In this document: positions 5,291-5,893 of the stretch, piece by piece
Numbering within the stretch: the first letter of the stretch is position 1
Layout of the letters: each line of letters opens with the position of its first letter
From: JAAZBW01 sp035647855
GTDB lineage: Bacteria; Actinomycetota; Actinomycetes; Actinomycetales; Actinomycetaceae
NCBI GenBank assembly: GCA_035647855.1
Contig: DASRMP010000058.1
Coordinates: 1 to 5,893 of the forward strand
Direction: 5' to 3'
DNA: 5,893 nucleotides
Position numbers and translations under genes: made by a program
The notes under the pieces: model-generated
What the model was told of the DNA's origin: nothing
Database searches by the model: none
What the model saw: only the letters and a program-made list of their open reading frames with translations

Positions 5291-5418
5291 GCGGGTCAGC
5301 CGAGCGTGCGGGTCAGCCGAGCGTGCGGGTCAGCCGAGGTTGCAAGTCAGCCGAGGTTGCGGGTCAGCCGAGCGTGCGGGTCAGCCGAGGTTGCGGGTCA
5401 GCCGAGGTTGCGGGTCAG
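5291..5418 (-). repeat. 17-bp tandem array grown from the 3' end of the thioredoxin gene
   Basis: On the minus strand the unit CTGACCCGCAACCTCGG is repeated without gaps in seven complete copies (5418 down to 5300) plus a partial one. The first copy is coding: it encodes the thioredoxin ending LTRNLG. The second copy supplies the stop codon, since TGA is bases 2-4 of the unit. Two unit types occur, ending AACCTCGG or CACGCTCGG; the copy at 5334-5350 also carries a CC-to-TT change. Because 17 is not a multiple of 3, the TGA of successive copies falls in each reading frame in turn. Confidence 0.93.
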
Positions 5419-5823
5419 CCAGGCGTCGAGTTGGGACTTCGGCACGGCGCCCACCTGGCGCGATACTTCATTGCCGTCGCGCAGGATGAGGAGTGTCGGG
5501 ATGCTGCGGGCTTCGTACTTCGCGGCCGTTTCGGGACAGTCGTCCACATTGACCTTCACCAGCTTGATGGCGCCGGCGCGTTCGAGCGCCACCTTCTCCA
5601 GTATCGGGGAGATCGTCCGGCACGGCGCGCACCAGGGCGCCCACAGGTCGACAATGACCGGGACGCGGGTGTCCACCACGGAGTCGAAGATGGTGCCGCA
5701 GGCGTGAACTACCCACGGCAGCGAGTTCTTGCACTTGGCGCATCGTGGAGTGCCCACTGCGGCTGCGGGGACGCGATTCTTGGTCCCGCAGGACGGGCAC
5801 GCCGTAATGGTCGAAGTGCTCAT
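5398..5823 (-). CDS. trxC: Thioredoxin 2-type protein with N-terminal zinc ribbon
   Basis: This cytoplasmic thiol-disulfide reductase would be reduced by thioredoxin reductase and in turn reduce protein disulfides. Residues 9-31 hold two Cys pairs, CPSC (9-12) and CAKC (28-31), the zinc ribbon typical of TrxC/thioredoxin 2. The thioredoxin fold follows, with buried Asp59, active site WCAPC (64-68), and the cis-proline motif SIPT with Pro109. The length of 141 residues is close to E. coli TrxC (139). The active site has Ala where most thioredoxins have Gly (WCGPC), which may shift its redox potential. The start is ATG at 5823, placing the zinc ribbon 8 residues in. An upstream GTG at 5883 would add 20 residues encoded partly by a simple repeat and is unlikely. 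The gene's last codons form the first unit of a 17-bp tandem array that continues past the stop. The minus-strand gene pair further on is about 760 bases away, so it is probably a separate unit. Confidence 0.88.
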   Translation of the reverse strand: MSTSTITACPSCGTKNRVPAAAVGTPRCAKCKNSLPWVVHACGTIFDSVVDTRVPVIVDLWAPWCAPCRTISPILEKVALERAGAIKLVKVNVDDCPETAAKYEARSIPTLLILRDGNEVSRQVGAVPKSQLDAWLTRNLG

Positions 5824-5842
5824 CACCCCACCGTAGCCGGGC

Positions 5843-5856
5843 GCGCCCAAGGGCGC
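5843..5856. repeat. Small inverted repeat upstream of the thioredoxin gene
   Basis: GCGCCC (5843-5848) and GGGCGC (5851-5856) form a perfect 6-bp inverted repeat with a 2-base centre, 20-33 bases before the thioredoxin ATG on the minus strand. It could be an operator or a leader hairpin, but short GC palindromes are common in such DNA. Confidence 0.3.
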
Positions 5857-5868
5857 TCGCCGCCCCGC

Positions 5869-5893
5869 CACGCTCGCCGCCACGCTCGCCGCC
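5869..5893. repeat. 12-bp tandem repeat running off the window end
   Basis: CACGCTCGCCGC occurs at 5869-5880 and again at 5881-5892. Its 10-bp core CGCTCGCCGC also occurs once more at 5854-5863. The array reaches the last base of the window, so its full length is unknown. It lies upstream of the thioredoxin start on the minus strand. Confidence 0.75.

Noticed and set aside
5291..5426. CRISPR array
   Set aside because: The units abut without spacers and are only 17 bp; there are no cas genes in the window.
5135..5707. A 190-codon + strand frame with a repeated peptide
   Set aside because: The repeat is the 17-bp array read in a chance open frame, and the rest runs antisense to the thioredoxin gene.
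5824..5840. Promoter with TACGGT as the -10 box before the thioredoxin ATG
   Set aside because: No -35 box lies at a proper distance; the match alone is too weak to call.

Overview
The window is high-GC DNA, about two thirds G+C by eye. Its actinobacterial-type 3-hydroxybenzoate 6-hydroxylase, DUF5671-type membrane protein and GC-rich third codon positions suggest an actinobacterium, possibly of the Micrococcales. This placement is inference from gene content; there is no rRNA or other marker.

Layout. On the + strand, bases 1-81 hold the tail of an upstream gene whose TGA overlaps the next ATG (ATGA). A complete FAD monooxygenase follows at 78-1490, closely matching 3-hydroxybenzoate 6-hydroxylase of the gentisate route. 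After a 178-base gap comes a guanylate-kinase-like P-loop protein (1669-2391), noticeably lower in GC and with an unusual P-loop. It converges on a minus-strand pair across a 66-base gap filled by a nested hairpin. The minus-strand pair is a small membrane-anchored NTF2-like protein (4637-4197), followed 2 bases later by a 13-helix DUF5671-type membrane protein (4194-2458). Further right, also on the minus strand, is a TrxC-type thioredoxin with a zinc ribbon (5823-5398).

The roughly 760 bases between the thioredoxin stop and the small membrane gene contain no convincing gene, but are unusually rich in structure. They hold a 16-bp tandem repeat (4742-4789), a nested-stem element (4850-4904), a 76-bp near-palindrome with four evenly spaced copies of a 9-bp box (5022-5097), and an array of 17-bp units (5291-5418) built from the last codons of the thioredoxin gene itself. 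This region is the most unusual part of the window.

Functionally, the left gene belongs to aromatic acid catabolism, the middle pair looks like a membrane complex of unknown role, and the thioredoxin is a cytoplasmic disulfide reductase. Nothing in the sequence ties these three units into one pathway.
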